A stretch of 64,000 bases of DNA from Dyella choica (GTDB taxonomy: Bacteria > Pseudomonadota > Gammaproteobacteria > Xanthomonadales > Rhodanobacteraceae): the NCBI RefSeq assembly GCF_003977665.1, contig NZ_RYYV01000006.1, positions 186,001 to 250,000 on the forward strand. The letters are read 5' to 3'. Below are positions 49,787-59,093 of the stretch, in pieces. The position numbers were made by a program, and so were the translations under genes. Under the pieces are notes generated by a model, which was not told the origin of the DNA, made no database searches, and saw only the letters and a list, made by a program, of their open reading frames with translations. Numbering within the stretch: the stretch's first letter is position 1; each line of letters starts with the position of its first letter.

Positions 49787-50371
49787 TCAATAAGTGATCA
49801 GCGACTCGGACCAGTAGTGCGTGCCCATGTTGCCGGTGCCGTCGGCGATCCAATCGTAATCGCCGTAGCCCGCGCCCTCGCCCGGCCACGGGTTCATGAA
49901 ATACAGCATCTGTCCGTTGTCGTCGTAGCCGTCGAGCACCACGAAGTGTCCTCCGCCGCCTTGCCACTCCCAGAGTATGACGACCGGATTGCCATGGCTG
50001 ATGGCGTTGGCTGCCGTGCTGTAGGAGATCGCCCGGTTGTAGTAGTACCAATGGCGACCGCCGAGGTTCCAGAGGATGCCTGAGATGCCGGTCGACCCGG
50101 TCAGCGAGTTGGGTGAATTGGCGTCGTCGTACCAATCGAATGAGTAGCTTCCGCAGGTGTAATCGACGCCGTAGACCCAGTTGGCAATGGCGCACTGACT
50201 CTCATTGCTGCCGCGATACTGAAGGATCGCGCTGGCATCGGCATCCCAGCACCATTCGCTGTGCTGTTGCGTCACGATCGGGACGTTGAGCTGCAACGCG
50301 GCTGCGCTCGCGCACAGGGGGATCGCGAAATTGAGCGCGCCGGCAAGCAGGTGGGCCAAGTTCTTTTTCAT
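49787..50371 (-). CDS. Secreted papain-like cysteine protease
   Basis: A 194-residue protein with signal peptide KNLAHLLAGALNFAIPLCASA. Papain-fold landmarks are present: the catalytic cysteine C41 in QQHSEWCWDADASAIL, H142 in GGGGHFVVLDGYDDNG and N160 in YFMNPWPGEGAG. This matches the small papain-like/C39-type bacterial protease group. The ATG at 50371 has AAGGAGCC in front. It lies 12 bases after the stop of a secreted partner protein, so the two form an operon. An extracellular or periplasmic role is likely; the partner might be an inhibitor, chaperone or substrate. Confidence 0.8.
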   Translation of the reverse strand: MKKNLAHLLAGALNFAIPLCASAAALQLNVPIVTQQHSEWCWDADASAILQYRGSNESQCAIANWVYGVDYTCGSYSFDWYDDANSPNSLTGSTGISGILWNLGGRHWYYYNRAISYSTAANAISHGNPVVILWEWQGGGGHFVVLDGYDDNGQMLYFMNPWPGEGAGYGDYDWIADGTGNMGTHYWSESLITY

Positions 50372-50382
50372 GGCAGGCTCCT

Positions 50383-51111
50383 TCAATGAGTGAACGAGTG
50401 GGCGCCCAGGCCCCGCTGGATGCTGGCGCGCAATTCATCAGTGACCTCAGGTTCGGCGAGGGCCGGCGCAACGGTGTCGGTAGCTACGTCCGATTGCTTC
50501 AGCATGATGCGCGCGCTCAGCAGCGGAACATATCGCGGAGCAGGGTTCTTGCCGGCGGATGTCACCTCAACGAGGTCGGCCACGCTTTGCTGGCTGCGAA
50601 GGAAGCGCAGGCGCGCAGCAGGGTCTTGCCGGCTGTATTGCGAAACGATGTGCGAGATCTCCTGCGCCATTTCGCTGGCCCCGGCCGACACCATCTTCCA
50701 TTGGCCATGCAGAGGTGCCACGGTGACCAGCCCCACCGCCTGGTTGTCGACCGTCACTACGAAGCGCCACTCATTGCTGGGATAGGTGCTGGCGCCGATG
50801 CTATTTCCGGAAAGCAGCGCCTGTGGATCGATGAGGTTGACCTCGAAGCCGACGCCGATGCGAGCGCGGCGCAGCTCCCGATAATCGCTGACGGCAAAGA
50901 TGGGTGTGGCTGGGTTCGGCAAGGCCATCAAGCGGTTGCCGAGGTCGAACAGCCCCCGTTCCGCGGCGTGGCGCTGCGCCGTGCCTTGGGCTGCATTCAT
51001 GGCATCGAGCGCGTCATTGCCGGCTGGCGCGGACATAACGGGTTGGGTAAGCGTGGTGCATAACATCGTGGCCATCATGGCGGGCCACAGAGCGAAGCTA
51101 CGTGCTCGCAT
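50383..51111 (-). CDS. Secreted protein of unknown function, operon partner of the papain-like protease
   Basis: A 242-residue protein starting MRARSFALWPAMMATMLCTT with a signal peptide of about 25-30 residues. I chose the ATG at 51111 because GGGAG lies seven bases before it; a second ATG six bases earlier is too close to the RBS. The mature part contains IFAVSDYRELRRARIGVGFE, WRFVVTVDNQAVGLVTVAPL and HGQWKMVSAGASEMAQEISH, suggesting a compact alpha/beta domain, and ends with LRASIQRGLGAHSFTH. I do not recognise the family. It is translated just before the protease gene, so the products probably work together. Confidence 0.7.
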   Translation of the reverse strand: MRARSFALWPAMMATMLCTTLTQPVMSAPAGNDALDAMNAAQGTAQRHAAERGLFDLGNRLMALPNPATPIFAVSDYRELRRARIGVGFEVNLIDPQALLSGNSIGASTYPSNEWRFVVTVDNQAVGLVTVAPLHGQWKMVSAGASEMAQEISHIVSQYSRQDPAARLRFLRSQQSVADLVEVTSAGKNPAPRYVPLLSARIMLKQSDVATDTVAPALAEPEVTDELRASIQRGLGAHSFTH

Positions 51112-51740
51112 AAGCATGCTCCCGTTGCAGTGAAAGTGATCCCCTGACGCTGAAAAGGGCAGGACGGACCCGTCCAGCGAAAAACTGGCGCTGGCAGGTT
51201 CAGTGACGACTTGTTCCCCAACATGTCTTCCCAGGACATGTGCCCTGTACCAAAAGCGGTGCTCAATGTCCTCGCGCGCTCGTGCAACGGGTGTGAATGA
51301 TCGCGCTATGTGCGCTGATCGAATGCAATTGTGCGCCATTCCATGCATGGGTGGACGATGTGGGCACAAAAGCAACAAGCGGAGTCATCGCATGCGACGG
51401 AGGTCAGTGCCTGCATTGGAAGCCAAACAGCATTGCGCCTGCATGGCCGTCGTCCAGGTAGGGATATTCGCTGTACGCACGTATTGGTGTTGGGCGAATT
51501 TTTGACCGCACTGCTTTGTTGTCGCGAAGCTTACGCATTTCGAGCTGACGAAACATGCGCGACACATCTCTTAAATACGAACGTCCAAATCCATCCATAT
51601 TTCTGTAATGCCGCATACATCTATGTGAGCAAAACTTAACACTGCGCCGTCCAGGGGCGGCGTTCCCTCCTGTCCCGAATTCCAAAAAACATTTATGCGG
51701 CGACCCGCTGCAGGGTCAGCTGCGCAAAGGATATTTCTGC
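51112..51740. other. Intergenic region with an ACATGTC palindrome
   Basis: About 630 bases, AT-richer in the right half, with no convincing gene. ACATGTC-N7-GACATGT (51221-51241) is a perfect 7-bp inverted repeat about 110 bases upstream of the protease-operon start and is a candidate operator. The right part (51540-51740) should hold the promoter of the TonB receptor that follows. Short frames here have no protein-like pattern. Confidence 0.55.
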
Positions 51741-54053
51741 ATGTCCGTTCGTAAGATCTCGATTCGCATGTCTGGGCTCGCACTTGCCGTAGTGGCGGCA
51801 TTGCATGGCGCAGCGGCCTTTGCGGCTGACGATGCCAACGATACGCCGGCTGCTGCGGGTCCTGCCGATGCTTCCGCCGCGGAGAAGAGCCGGCCCAAGT
51901 CGCTGGATACGATTTCCGTGGTGGCGCCGGGGCAGACGATCCAGGTGCAGAGTGTGTCCAGCGTGGATATCAAGGCATTGCCGCCGGGCAGCAGCGCGTT
52001 CAAGGCGCTGGACCAGCTGCCGGGCGTGAACTTCCAGTCGTCCGACCCGTGGGGTGCGTATGAGTGGTCGACGCAGATCACGCTGCACGGTTTCGACCAG
52101 AGCCGCCTGGGTTTCACGCTCGACAACATCCCGCTGGGCAACATGAGTTACGGTGTCACCAATGGCTTGCAGGTCACGCGCGCGATCACCAGCGACAACC
52201 TGAGTTCGGTGGAAATCGCCCAGGGCGCGGGCGCCTTGGGCACGCCGTCGAGCACCAACCTGGGCGGCACGGTGCAATTCTACTCGGCCGACCCGGACGG
52301 GGTGGCGGGTGCGCGGGTAAGCCAGGCCTTCGCATCGGACAGCACCTATCGCACGTTCGTGCGCCTGGACAGCGGCGACTTCCACGGCTATTCGATGTAT
52401 GTGTCGTTCGCTCGTGCCGATACCGGCAAGTGGAAGGGCTATGGCGACCAGGTCGACAACCAGATCAACCTGAAGAGCTTGTATCAATGGGGTGACGGCA
52501 ATCGCGTCAGCCTGTTCGTCGACAGCTCCAAGCGCAAGGAATATGACTACCAGGATCTGTCGCTCACCAGCCAGCGCGTGCTCGGCTGGAACTACGACTA
52601 CTGGCAGCCGGACTGGGCGTCTGCAGTGCAGACGGCGTGGGCGATCCAGGGCAAGGGTGCGTACCCGGCTTCGTTGAACGGCTTGCCGGCCGACTACGAC
52701 AAGGGTGACGTGAACTATTACGCCGGTGGCGGCATCCGTCGCGACAATCTAGTGGGTCTGAGCGGCCAGCTCAGCCTGGCCAGCAATGCCACGCTGAATC
52801 TCGGCACCTACTATCACAACGATCGCGGCGAAGGCCAGTGGGCCACGCCGTATGTGGCTTCTTCGGCCACGGTGCCGATCGCGATGCGTACCACCGATTA
52901 TGGCCTGGATCGCACCGGCGGTACCGCTTCGCTGGATGTCACCCTTGGCAACAACGACCTTCAAGTCGGCGCCTGGGTGGAAGACGCGAACACCAACCAG
53001 GAGCGCAATTACTTCTCCTTGAACGGCCAGTACACCTTCCTCAGCAATTTCTACGATTCCGAGGCACCGTTCGCGCGCGGCTTCTTCCAGAACTATCAGA
53101 CCACCACGCGCATGGGTTACATCCAGGACACGCTGCACCTGATGGATGACCGCCTGACGGTGAACTTCGGCAGCAAGGCGCTGGACGTCACCACCACCGC
53201 CAAGTCGCTGGAGCCCAGCGCGCTGTCCGCGGGCCGCGTGAGTGCGAGGGAGAATTTCCTGCCGCAGGCCGGCGTGGACTACAAACTCGACGAGCACCAG
53301 GACGTGTATGCGTCCTACACCAAGAACATGGCGGCGTTCGGCTTCCTGCCGTTCTCGCAGTCGCAGGCTTCGTTCGACAGCGCCAAATCCCATCTGAAGC
53401 CGGAAGAATCGCAGACCTTCGAATTCGGCTATCGCGTGCAGGGCGCCGGCTTTGAAGCCTCGGCTGACGCCTACTACACGCATTTCACCAACCGCCTGCT
53501 CTCGGTCAGTCCGTGCAGCGCCGTGCAGACTTGCTCGGCCATCATCAACAACGTCGGTTCGGTGAAGAGCAAGGGCCTGGACCTGGCCTTGATCTGGAAG
53601 CCCATGGAGCACATGCGTTGGCTGAACACGTTGTCGTACGCCAACACCAAGTACGAGAACAACTATCTTAACAATGGCGTGGTCGACACCTCCGGCAAGT
53701 ACGTGGTAGGCACGCCGGTATGGATGTTCACCAGTGCGCTGAGCTATAGCCTGAATGGCTTCACCTTCAATCTCGACGGCAAGTACACCGGCCGCCGATA
53801 CATCACCTACATCAACGACTCGTCGGTGCCGGCGTACTGGCTGTTCAATGCGGGCGTGAGCTACGACGTCGGTGCGGTGTCGATCCTGAAGGACCTGAAC
53901 TTCAGCTTCAACATCACCAATCTCGCCAACAAGCACTACTTCGCCACCACCGGCACCAACGGCTACGTGGCATCCGATCCGTCCGGCTACAACCAGACGC
54001 TGCAGGCTGGTGCCCCGCGTCAGTATTTCTTCAACATCAACGCCAAGTTCTGA
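51741..54053 (+). CDS. TonB-dependent receptor
   Basis: A 770-residue outer-membrane receptor. Signal peptide MSGLALAVVAALHGAAAFAA; plug from LDTISVVAPGQTIQVQSVSS with ALDQLPGVNFQSSDPWGAYE, then the barrel to YFFNINAKF. The plug carries FDQSRLGFTLDNIPLGNMSY and VEIAQGAGALGTPSSTNLGG, common in receptors with small-ligand specificity. No partner transporter is adjacent, so substrate is unknown; siderophore or vitamin uptake are the usual options. Followed by a very stable hairpin. Confidence 0.88.
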   Translation: MSVRKISIRMSGLALAVVAALHGAAAFAADDANDTPAAAGPADASAAEKSRPKSLDTISVVAPGQTIQVQSVSSVDIKALPPGSSAFKALDQLPGVNFQSSDPWGAYEWSTQITLHGFDQSRLGFTLDNIPLGNMSYGVTNGLQVTRAITSDNLSSVEIAQGAGALGTPSSTNLGGTVQFYSADPDGVAGARVSQAFASDSTYRTFVRLDSGDFHGYSMYVSFARADTGKWKGYGDQVDNQINLKSLYQWGDGNRVSLFVDSSKRKEYDYQDLSLTSQRVLGWNYDYWQPDWASAVQTAWAIQGKGAYPASLNGLPADYDKGDVNYYAGGGIRRDNLVGLSGQLSLASNATLNLGTYYHNDRGEGQWATPYVASSATVPIAMRTTDYGLDRTGGTASLDVTLGNNDLQVGAWVEDANTNQERNYFSLNGQYTFLSNFYDSEAPFARGFFQNYQTTTRMGYIQDTLHLMDDRLTVNFGSKALDVTTTAKSLEPSALSAGRVSARENFLPQAGVDYKLDEHQDVYASYTKNMAAFGFLPFSQSQASFDSAKSHLKPEESQTFEFGYRVQGAGFEASADAYYTHFTNRLLSVSPCSAVQTCSAIINNVGSVKSKGLDLALIWKPMEHMRWLNTLSYANTKYENNYLNNGVVDTSGKYVVGTPVWMFTSALSYSLNGFTFNLDGKYTGRRYITYINDSSVPAYWLFNAGVSYDVGAVSILKDLNFSFNITNLANKHYFATTGTNGYVASDPSGYNQTLQAGAPRQYFFNINAKF

Positions 54054-54077
54054 GGCAGGGGCTTCCTGCGTTTCAAA

Positions 54078-54108
54078 CGGGCGCGCCGCCGCAAGGGCGG
54101 CGCGCCCG
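54078..54108 (+). terminator. Very stable GC hairpin after the TonB receptor
   Basis: CGGGCGCGCCGCC-GCAAG-GGCGGCGCGCCCG: a perfect 13-bp stem, 25 bases after the stop. No T-run follows, so it may act as a Rho-aided or weak terminator. Confidence 0.6.
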
Positions 54109-54145
54109 GCTATGATCGGCGGACACGATCACACAGGAACGATGC

Positions 54146-54877
54146 ATGTCCGCAGTGTCTTCCAGGCATATGCCATTGGCATCGAACAGGGGATTCGCGC
54201 TTGTCGCTGTCGTAGCGGCCGCAGCGATACTCGGTTCGCTGTCCACGCACGGCGGCGCAGATGGGTGGCATTGGTTGCACTGGGTGTGCAAGCCGCTCGC
54301 CACGCTGCTGATCTTCATGCAGGCCTGGCAGGCTGGGCAGCCCATATCCATCGCGTATCGGCGGCGTGTGTTGTTCGCCATAGTGTTTTGCCTGCTGGGC
54401 GATGTGCTGCTGATGCTGCCGCAGGATCTGTTCGTACCTGGCTTGATCAGTTTTCTGCTGGCGCATGCATGCTTCATTGCAGCATTGAGCAGCGACGTGC
54501 GGTTTGCGGCGCGCTGGCAGCCCTGGCTCGGTTGTCTGGCGTTCGGGGCGGGCATGACGGTGCTGCTGTGGCCAGGAATTGCTCCGGCCATGCGGGTGCC
54601 GGTGCTGGTGTACATCTGCGTACTGGCCACCATGGCTGGCCAGGCCCTTGGAAGGGCGGTATGGCTGAAAGCGCAGGGTGATGTCCGGGCTGCCTCCGCT
54701 CGCTACGCCAGTGCCGGCGCCTTGCTGTTCATGGCCAGCGACGGCCTGCTTGCGTGGGATCGATTTCGCACCGCGCTACCATGGGCGGCGCTATATATAC
54801 TGGCGACGTATTATGCGGCGCTGTGGTTGCTGGCCCGTTCGGTCGAACGCGGTTGCGTGGATAGGGGTGGGCAATGA
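54146..54877 (+). CDS. YhhN family protein (TMEM86-like, lysoplasmalogenase type)
   Basis: A 243-residue protein with about eight membrane spans. Family segments: WVCKPLATLLIFMQAWQA, FAIVFCLLGDVLLMLPQDLF, LISFLLAHACFIAAL, and LLFMASDGLLAWDRFR near the end. YhhN/TMEM86 proteins hydrolyse the vinyl-ether bond of lysoplasmalogen in animals, and bacterial homologues have been shown to do so in some cases. Its stop overlaps the start of an AGMO-like hydroxylase gene (ATGA), which supports a role in ether-lipid turnover. AGGA lies seven bases before the ATG. Confidence 0.85.
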   Translation: MSAVSSRHMPLASNRGFALVAVVAAAAILGSLSTHGGADGWHWLHWVCKPLATLLIFMQAWQAGQPISIAYRRRVLFAIVFCLLGDVLLMLPQDLFVPGLISFLLAHACFIAALSSDVRFAARWQPWLGCLAFGAGMTVLLWPGIAPAMRVPVLVYICVLATMAGQALGRAVWLKAQGDVRAASARYASAGALLFMASDGLLAWDRFRTALPWAALYILATYYAALWLLARSVERGCVDRGGQ

Positions 54878-56142
54878 TTACTCCGGAACGCATCATGGCC
54901 TGGGCGATACCGGGCTTCTTCGTATTGATCGGCCTGGAACTGCTGGTGGCAAAGTGGCGTGGCCGCGACGTTTATGACAGCAACGATGCGATCAACAGCC
55001 TCGGGTTGGGCATGCTGTCGCAAATCGTCGGCGTGTTCACCAAGCTGTTCGCGATCGGCATCTACGCCTGGTGCGCGGCCCATCTGGCGCCATGGACCCT
55101 GCCGGCCAACAGCGTGTGGGTATGGATCAGCGGCTTGCTGCTGTATGACCTGCTTTACTACTGGCTGCATCGATTCGGGCATGAAGTGAATGTGTTGTGG
55201 GCCGCGCATGTGGTGCATCACCAGAGCGAACGCTACAACTTGACCACGGCGCTCCGCCAGACGGGCAGCGGTTTCCTGCTGGGCTGGCTCGCTTATCTGC
55301 CGATGGCGCTGCTTGGGTTTCCCACCGAAGTGTTCGCGGTCGTCGCGCTCATCGACCTGCTGTACCAGTTCTGGGTGCACACCGAGATGATCGGCCGGCT
55401 GGGCTGGTATGACCGCGTGTTCTGTGCGCCTTCCAACCATCGAGCGCATCACGCGGTGAATGATCGCTACCTCGATCGCAACTACGGCGGCATCCTGATC
55501 ATCTGGGACCGCCTGTTCGGCACCTTCGTCGAAGAGAACGATGAAGACCCTCCGGTCTATGGCACGCGTGCACCGCTGCAAAGCTGGAATCCGCTGTGGG
55601 CGAACGTGGAAGTGTATGGGGCCATGTTCAAGGACAGCTGGCATGCGCGCCATGGGCTGGACAAGCTGCGCGTGTGGATCAAGCCGCCGGGTTGGCGTCC
55701 GGCCGACGTTGCGGCACGTTTTCCCAAGCCTGAGTTCGAGCTTCATCATGCACGCTACAGCCCGCGGATTTCGCCAGCGCTGAAGATCTATTGCATCGTG
55801 CAGTTCGCGTTGCTGCTGTTGCTGGGGGTGAATTTTCTTGACGTGGCGCCGAAGCTGGCCTGGGCGCCGGCGACGGCTTACGCGGTGTATCTGGTGTATA
55901 GCTTGTGGGCGCTGGGTTTCTTGCTGGAGGGGCGACAAGTTGGCGTGTGGCTGGAACTGCTGCGCACCGGGGGCACGGCATTGCTGGTAGCCATCGGTGG
56001 GCATTGGTTCGGCGTCGCGCAGTTGGATGCGCGGATCACCGTCGCGATGGCGACGGTGTTTGGGCTGGGTGCAATAGCGCTGTTGCTGGTGGCGAGCTTT
56101 GAGCGTCGCCACGTGGATTCCACCCGGCCTGTGCTTGGTTAG
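54874..56142 (+). CDS. Sterol desaturase/fatty acid hydroxylase family (AGMO/TMEM195-like)
   Basis: A 422-residue membrane di-iron oxygenase. The eight-histidine signature is complete: H-x3-H (LHRFGHEVN), H-x2-HH (HVVHHQSER) and H-x2-HH (NHRAHHAVN), with further histidines in HTEMIGRLGW. The length and the C-terminal membrane part (about 300-415) fit the alkylglycerol monooxygenase-like branch rather than short fatty acid hydroxylases. AGMO cleaves the ether bond of alkylglycerols. The four-base overlap with the YhhN gene suggests one pathway for ether lipids. Substrate is inferred. Confidence 0.85.
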   Translation: MITPERIMAWAIPGFFVLIGLELLVAKWRGRDVYDSNDAINSLGLGMLSQIVGVFTKLFAIGIYAWCAAHLAPWTLPANSVWVWISGLLLYDLLYYWLHRFGHEVNVLWAAHVVHHQSERYNLTTALRQTGSGFLLGWLAYLPMALLGFPTEVFAVVALIDLLYQFWVHTEMIGRLGWYDRVFCAPSNHRAHHAVNDRYLDRNYGGILIIWDRLFGTFVEENDEDPPVYGTRAPLQSWNPLWANVEVYGAMFKDSWHARHGLDKLRVWIKPPGWRPADVAARFPKPEFELHHARYSPRISPALKIYCIVQFALLLLLGVNFLDVAPKLAWAPATAYAVYLVYSLWALGFLLEGRQVGVWLELLRTGGTALLVAIGGHWFGVAQLDARITVAMATVFGLGAIALLLVASFERRHVDSTRPVLG

Positions 56143-56185
56143 CCTAACGACGCCGCTTCAGCAAAACGTGGCGTGCTCTCTCATG

Positions 56186-56217
56186 GCCGTCATTCCCGCT
56201 TTCGCGGGAATGACGGC
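56186..56217. terminator. Perfect hairpin between convergent genes
   Basis: GCCGTCATTCCCGC-TTTC-GCGGGAATGACGGC, a 14-bp perfect stem. Palindromes with ATTCCCGC...GCGGGAAT are a common dispersed element in proteobacteria. It is placed 43 bases after one stop and 37 bases before the other, and probably ends both transcripts. Confidence 0.7.
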
Positions 56218-56253
56218 AAGGTAAAACCGGGCATTGCGGAGGCTGCGGGCCCT

Positions 56254-58770
56254 CTAGAACTTCACCCGAAACTCCGCCCCATACATGCGAGGCCTCGTGA
56301 TATAGGCATACGGCGTACCCAGCACCGACTGCGATACCGTGCCAAGCCCGATCACATAGCGTTGGTTGAACGCGTTGTTGACGAACAGGCCTACGCCCCA
56401 GCGCCCGCTGTTCGCCGTCCAGTCGATCCTGAAATCGGTGCGCTTTTGCGGGGCGTTGAGGTTGAAGTTGGTGGGCAATGAGCATTTGCCCTGGAAGACC
56501 GAGGCGTCATTGCAGCGCAGGGGGCCACGGAACCCGTAATTGGCATTCAACGTGATGCTGCCGTTGGCGATGTCATGCCAGCTGTACGAGCCGCTGAGGG
56601 AATAGGAAACCTTGGGCTCGTCCACAGGTTGCCCGGACACGTTTGCATATTCGATCTGCCCGGCGCCGCTCAGGCCGATCGGCACATCGGCGTGCAGATA
56701 GGTTGAATCGATGTAGCCGCCGTTGAAAGCCAGTCGCAGGTTGCCGATGGGCACCCATTCCACTTGCAGGTCCAGGCCCTTGGCGGCCTGATTGGTGTTG
56801 CTCACCTGGTACTCCGGCACGCTGAGCCCCTGGCTGGACGGGATCAGCGTCAGGGTCTGGCGGTTAGTATAGCGGTAGTAGTAGGCCGAGGCATTCACCA
56901 GCAGGTTCTGGTCGGGGAACGTGCTCTTGACGCCGGTCTCGAAGTTCCACACTTTTTCCGGCGCGAATTCCGCACCCGGCTCGGTGCCGTCGAAACCGCC
57001 GGCCTTGTAGCCTTTGGCCAGCGAGGCGTAGCCCATTACCTCGGGGGTGAACTTGTAGTCGAGCACGAAGCGCGGGCTGGCATCGTTCCAGTTCGCGCGC
57101 CTGGTCACCAGCTGATTCACCGCGGTGCTGAAGATCTGGTTCTGGGTAAGGATGTTCAACAACTGCTGCGCGGTGACTTTGCCGCCGGTTAGCAGCGGCA
57201 CCAGGTTCAGCAGTCCGGCTGCCTGCATCTGCGCCAGCGTGGCGTCAAGTTGCGGTGCGGAGCGCGGCGGCGTGAACCAGCTGAAGTCCTTTACATCGTG
57301 GGTCAGGCGCAAGCCCACCGTGAGGTTGAGCTTGTCGTTGAGATGCCAGATGGTGTCGCCATAGACTGCGGTCGCACTGAAGCGGCCGGTGTTGTAGATC
57401 GTTTCCGTCCATCGATCACCGAGCAGGTTGTACGGCAGCCCGAACGACTCAAGGGCCGAATTGAAATAGCCGAAGATCGTGCCGGTGGGCGTGTACTGCT
57501 TGCCGATGCCGGTGTTGACGGCGAGCGTGTCAAAGGTATCGGTGTTGACGCGCGCCAGGCTCGTCTGGTCGGCGTGCTCCTGGTAATAGCTGGCACCGGC
57601 CACCCAGTCGAGCAGGTCGTTGTTGCCGCTGAACTTGAACTCCTGGTACCAGGTATGGCCCATGCCGATCACGCCGGTATTGAGGTATTCGGTCACCTGC
57701 TGCAGACCGGTGCCATTGTCGATATGCGACATGCTGTAGCTGGTGAAGTTGGTGGTCGAGGTGAAGCTGCCCCAGCTGAAATTGTGGTCGACGGCCAGCG
57801 TGGCGTCGTTGTAGTTGCGCTCCTCTCGGCCATCCGTTGCGCTGTCGTAGAACGGCGCGTGGAACGGGTTGTAGAACGTGGCCGGATTGGCGGGGAAGGG
57901 CGCGCGTTGCTGCAGGTTCGCCGACGACACCGGGACCAGGCCCATGTCGATGCGTGATGGCTGCCTTACGCGATCGTGGTCGTAGCTCAGATGCACCTGC
58001 GTGTCCGGCGTGATGTCCCAGCGATAGACCGCGCGCAGGCCCCATTCGTCATCCTTGCCATAGTGCTGGCCGGTGGCGGCATCCTTGAGCCAGCCGTTGC
58101 TTTGGTTGTCGACCACGCTCAGGCGTAGTGCCATGTCCTTGTTCAAGGGCAGGTTGATCCGTGCGTCGCCATAGCGCTTGCCGTAGTTGCCCAAGCGCAG
58201 GCGTGCATCACCCTCGAATTTGTTGGTCGGCTCGTTCGTGATGATGGAAATCGCGCCGGCAGCGGTATTGCGGCCGAACAGGGTGCCTTGCGGGCCCTTC
58301 AATACCTCGACGCGGGCGACGTCGTTGAAGGCCATCAGCGAGCCGCCGCTGCGTGTCTGGTAGACGCCGTTGATATAAACGCCCACGGCCGAGTCGGTGC
58401 CGATGCCGAAGTCGTCGGTTTCGATGCCGCGCAGGCGATAGGTCGGCTGCGTTGCGTCGGTGTCGTCCACCACCAGGCCTGGTACGAACAGGCTCATGCG
58501 GCTGAGATCGGTCGCTGCTACAGCGTCGATCTGCTTGCTTGTGACGATGCTCATGGCAATCGGCACGTCCTGCATTTCCTGCGTACGGCTCTGTGCCGTC
58601 ACGGTGATTTGTTCGAGCTTGCTGGAGCGGGTCGCGGAAGCTTGTTGCGGGCTTTGTGACGCCTGAGCGGTGGCGTCCTGCGCCGTATCGGGCTGGGCTG
58701 CGGCTGCAAGCGGCGCAGCCCAAAGCGCACAAGCGATCCAGGAGGCAAGCCTCCTCTTGCGAATAAGCAT
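56254..58770 (-). CDS. TonB-dependent receptor
   Basis: An 838-residue receptor with signal peptide LASWIACALWAAPLAAAAQ. The plug runs from EQITVTAQSRTQEMQDVPIA with TDLSRMSLFVPGLVVDD, VGVYINGVYQTRSGG and VARVEVLKGPQGTLFGRNTA. The barrel ends RMYGAEFRVKF. The VTAQ-R-Q-Q-D-V-P-I plug opening is the common type found for flavonoid, sugar or siderophore ligands in sphingomonads and xanthomonads. The gene stands alone and converges on the AGMO-like gene across a hairpin. Substrate unknown. Confidence 0.9.
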   Translation of the reverse strand: MLIRKRRLASWIACALWAAPLAAAAQPDTAQDATAQASQSPQQASATRSSKLEQITVTAQSRTQEMQDVPIAMSIVTSKQIDAVAATDLSRMSLFVPGLVVDDTDATQPTYRLRGIETDDFGIGTDSAVGVYINGVYQTRSGGSLMAFNDVARVEVLKGPQGTLFGRNTAAGAISIITNEPTNKFEGDARLRLGNYGKRYGDARINLPLNKDMALRLSVVDNQSNGWLKDAATGQHYGKDDEWGLRAVYRWDITPDTQVHLSYDHDRVRQPSRIDMGLVPVSSANLQQRAPFPANPATFYNPFHAPFYDSATDGREERNYNDATLAVDHNFSWGSFTSTTNFTSYSMSHIDNGTGLQQVTEYLNTGVIGMGHTWYQEFKFSGNNDLLDWVAGASYYQEHADQTSLARVNTDTFDTLAVNTGIGKQYTPTGTIFGYFNSALESFGLPYNLLGDRWTETIYNTGRFSATAVYGDTIWHLNDKLNLTVGLRLTHDVKDFSWFTPPRSAPQLDATLAQMQAAGLLNLVPLLTGGKVTAQQLLNILTQNQIFSTAVNQLVTRRANWNDASPRFVLDYKFTPEVMGYASLAKGYKAGGFDGTEPGAEFAPEKVWNFETGVKSTFPDQNLLVNASAYYYRYTNRQTLTLIPSSQGLSVPEYQVSNTNQAAKGLDLQVEWVPIGNLRLAFNGGYIDSTYLHADVPIGLSGAGQIEYANVSGQPVDEPKVSYSLSGSYSWHDIANGSITLNANYGFRGPLRCNDASVFQGKCSLPTNFNLNAPQKRTDFRIDWTANSGRWGVGLFVNNAFNQRYVIGLGTVSQSVLGTPYAYITRPRMYGAEFRVKF

Positions 58771-59093
58771 TTATTGTTCCCCGTAAGTAATGTATTGCCG
58801 CGACCATGCCGTGGACCCCGCCGGCGGCATGGATACGCACAAGTATGTTCAGTTGCCGTGACTGTGCGTGAATAGGTGCGCCGCAACAAGTGTCGGACGT
58901 CAGCTTGGCGATCAATACGAATCGGGTGTTTGGGTAAGCTGCCTACGCAGCGCTGTGAGGGGATTCGGGAAAACCGTGCCTGGGCGAGTTGGAACATAAG
59001 GCCGTTTGTTCCATAGTGAGCGCCAGAGGGTCCGCCTGGCCTGGCGCCGTCCATCGAGCCAGGTGGGTATGTTGTTCTCCCAGGAGAATGATC
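58771..59093. other. Divergent promoter region between the TonB receptor and DoxX
   Basis: About 320 bases. The left end (58765-58800) is AT-rich (AAGCATTTATTGTTCC, GTAAGTAATGTATTG) and probably holds the receptor promoter. AGGAGA just before 59094 is the DoxX ribosome binding site. No gene is supported here. Confidence 0.5.
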
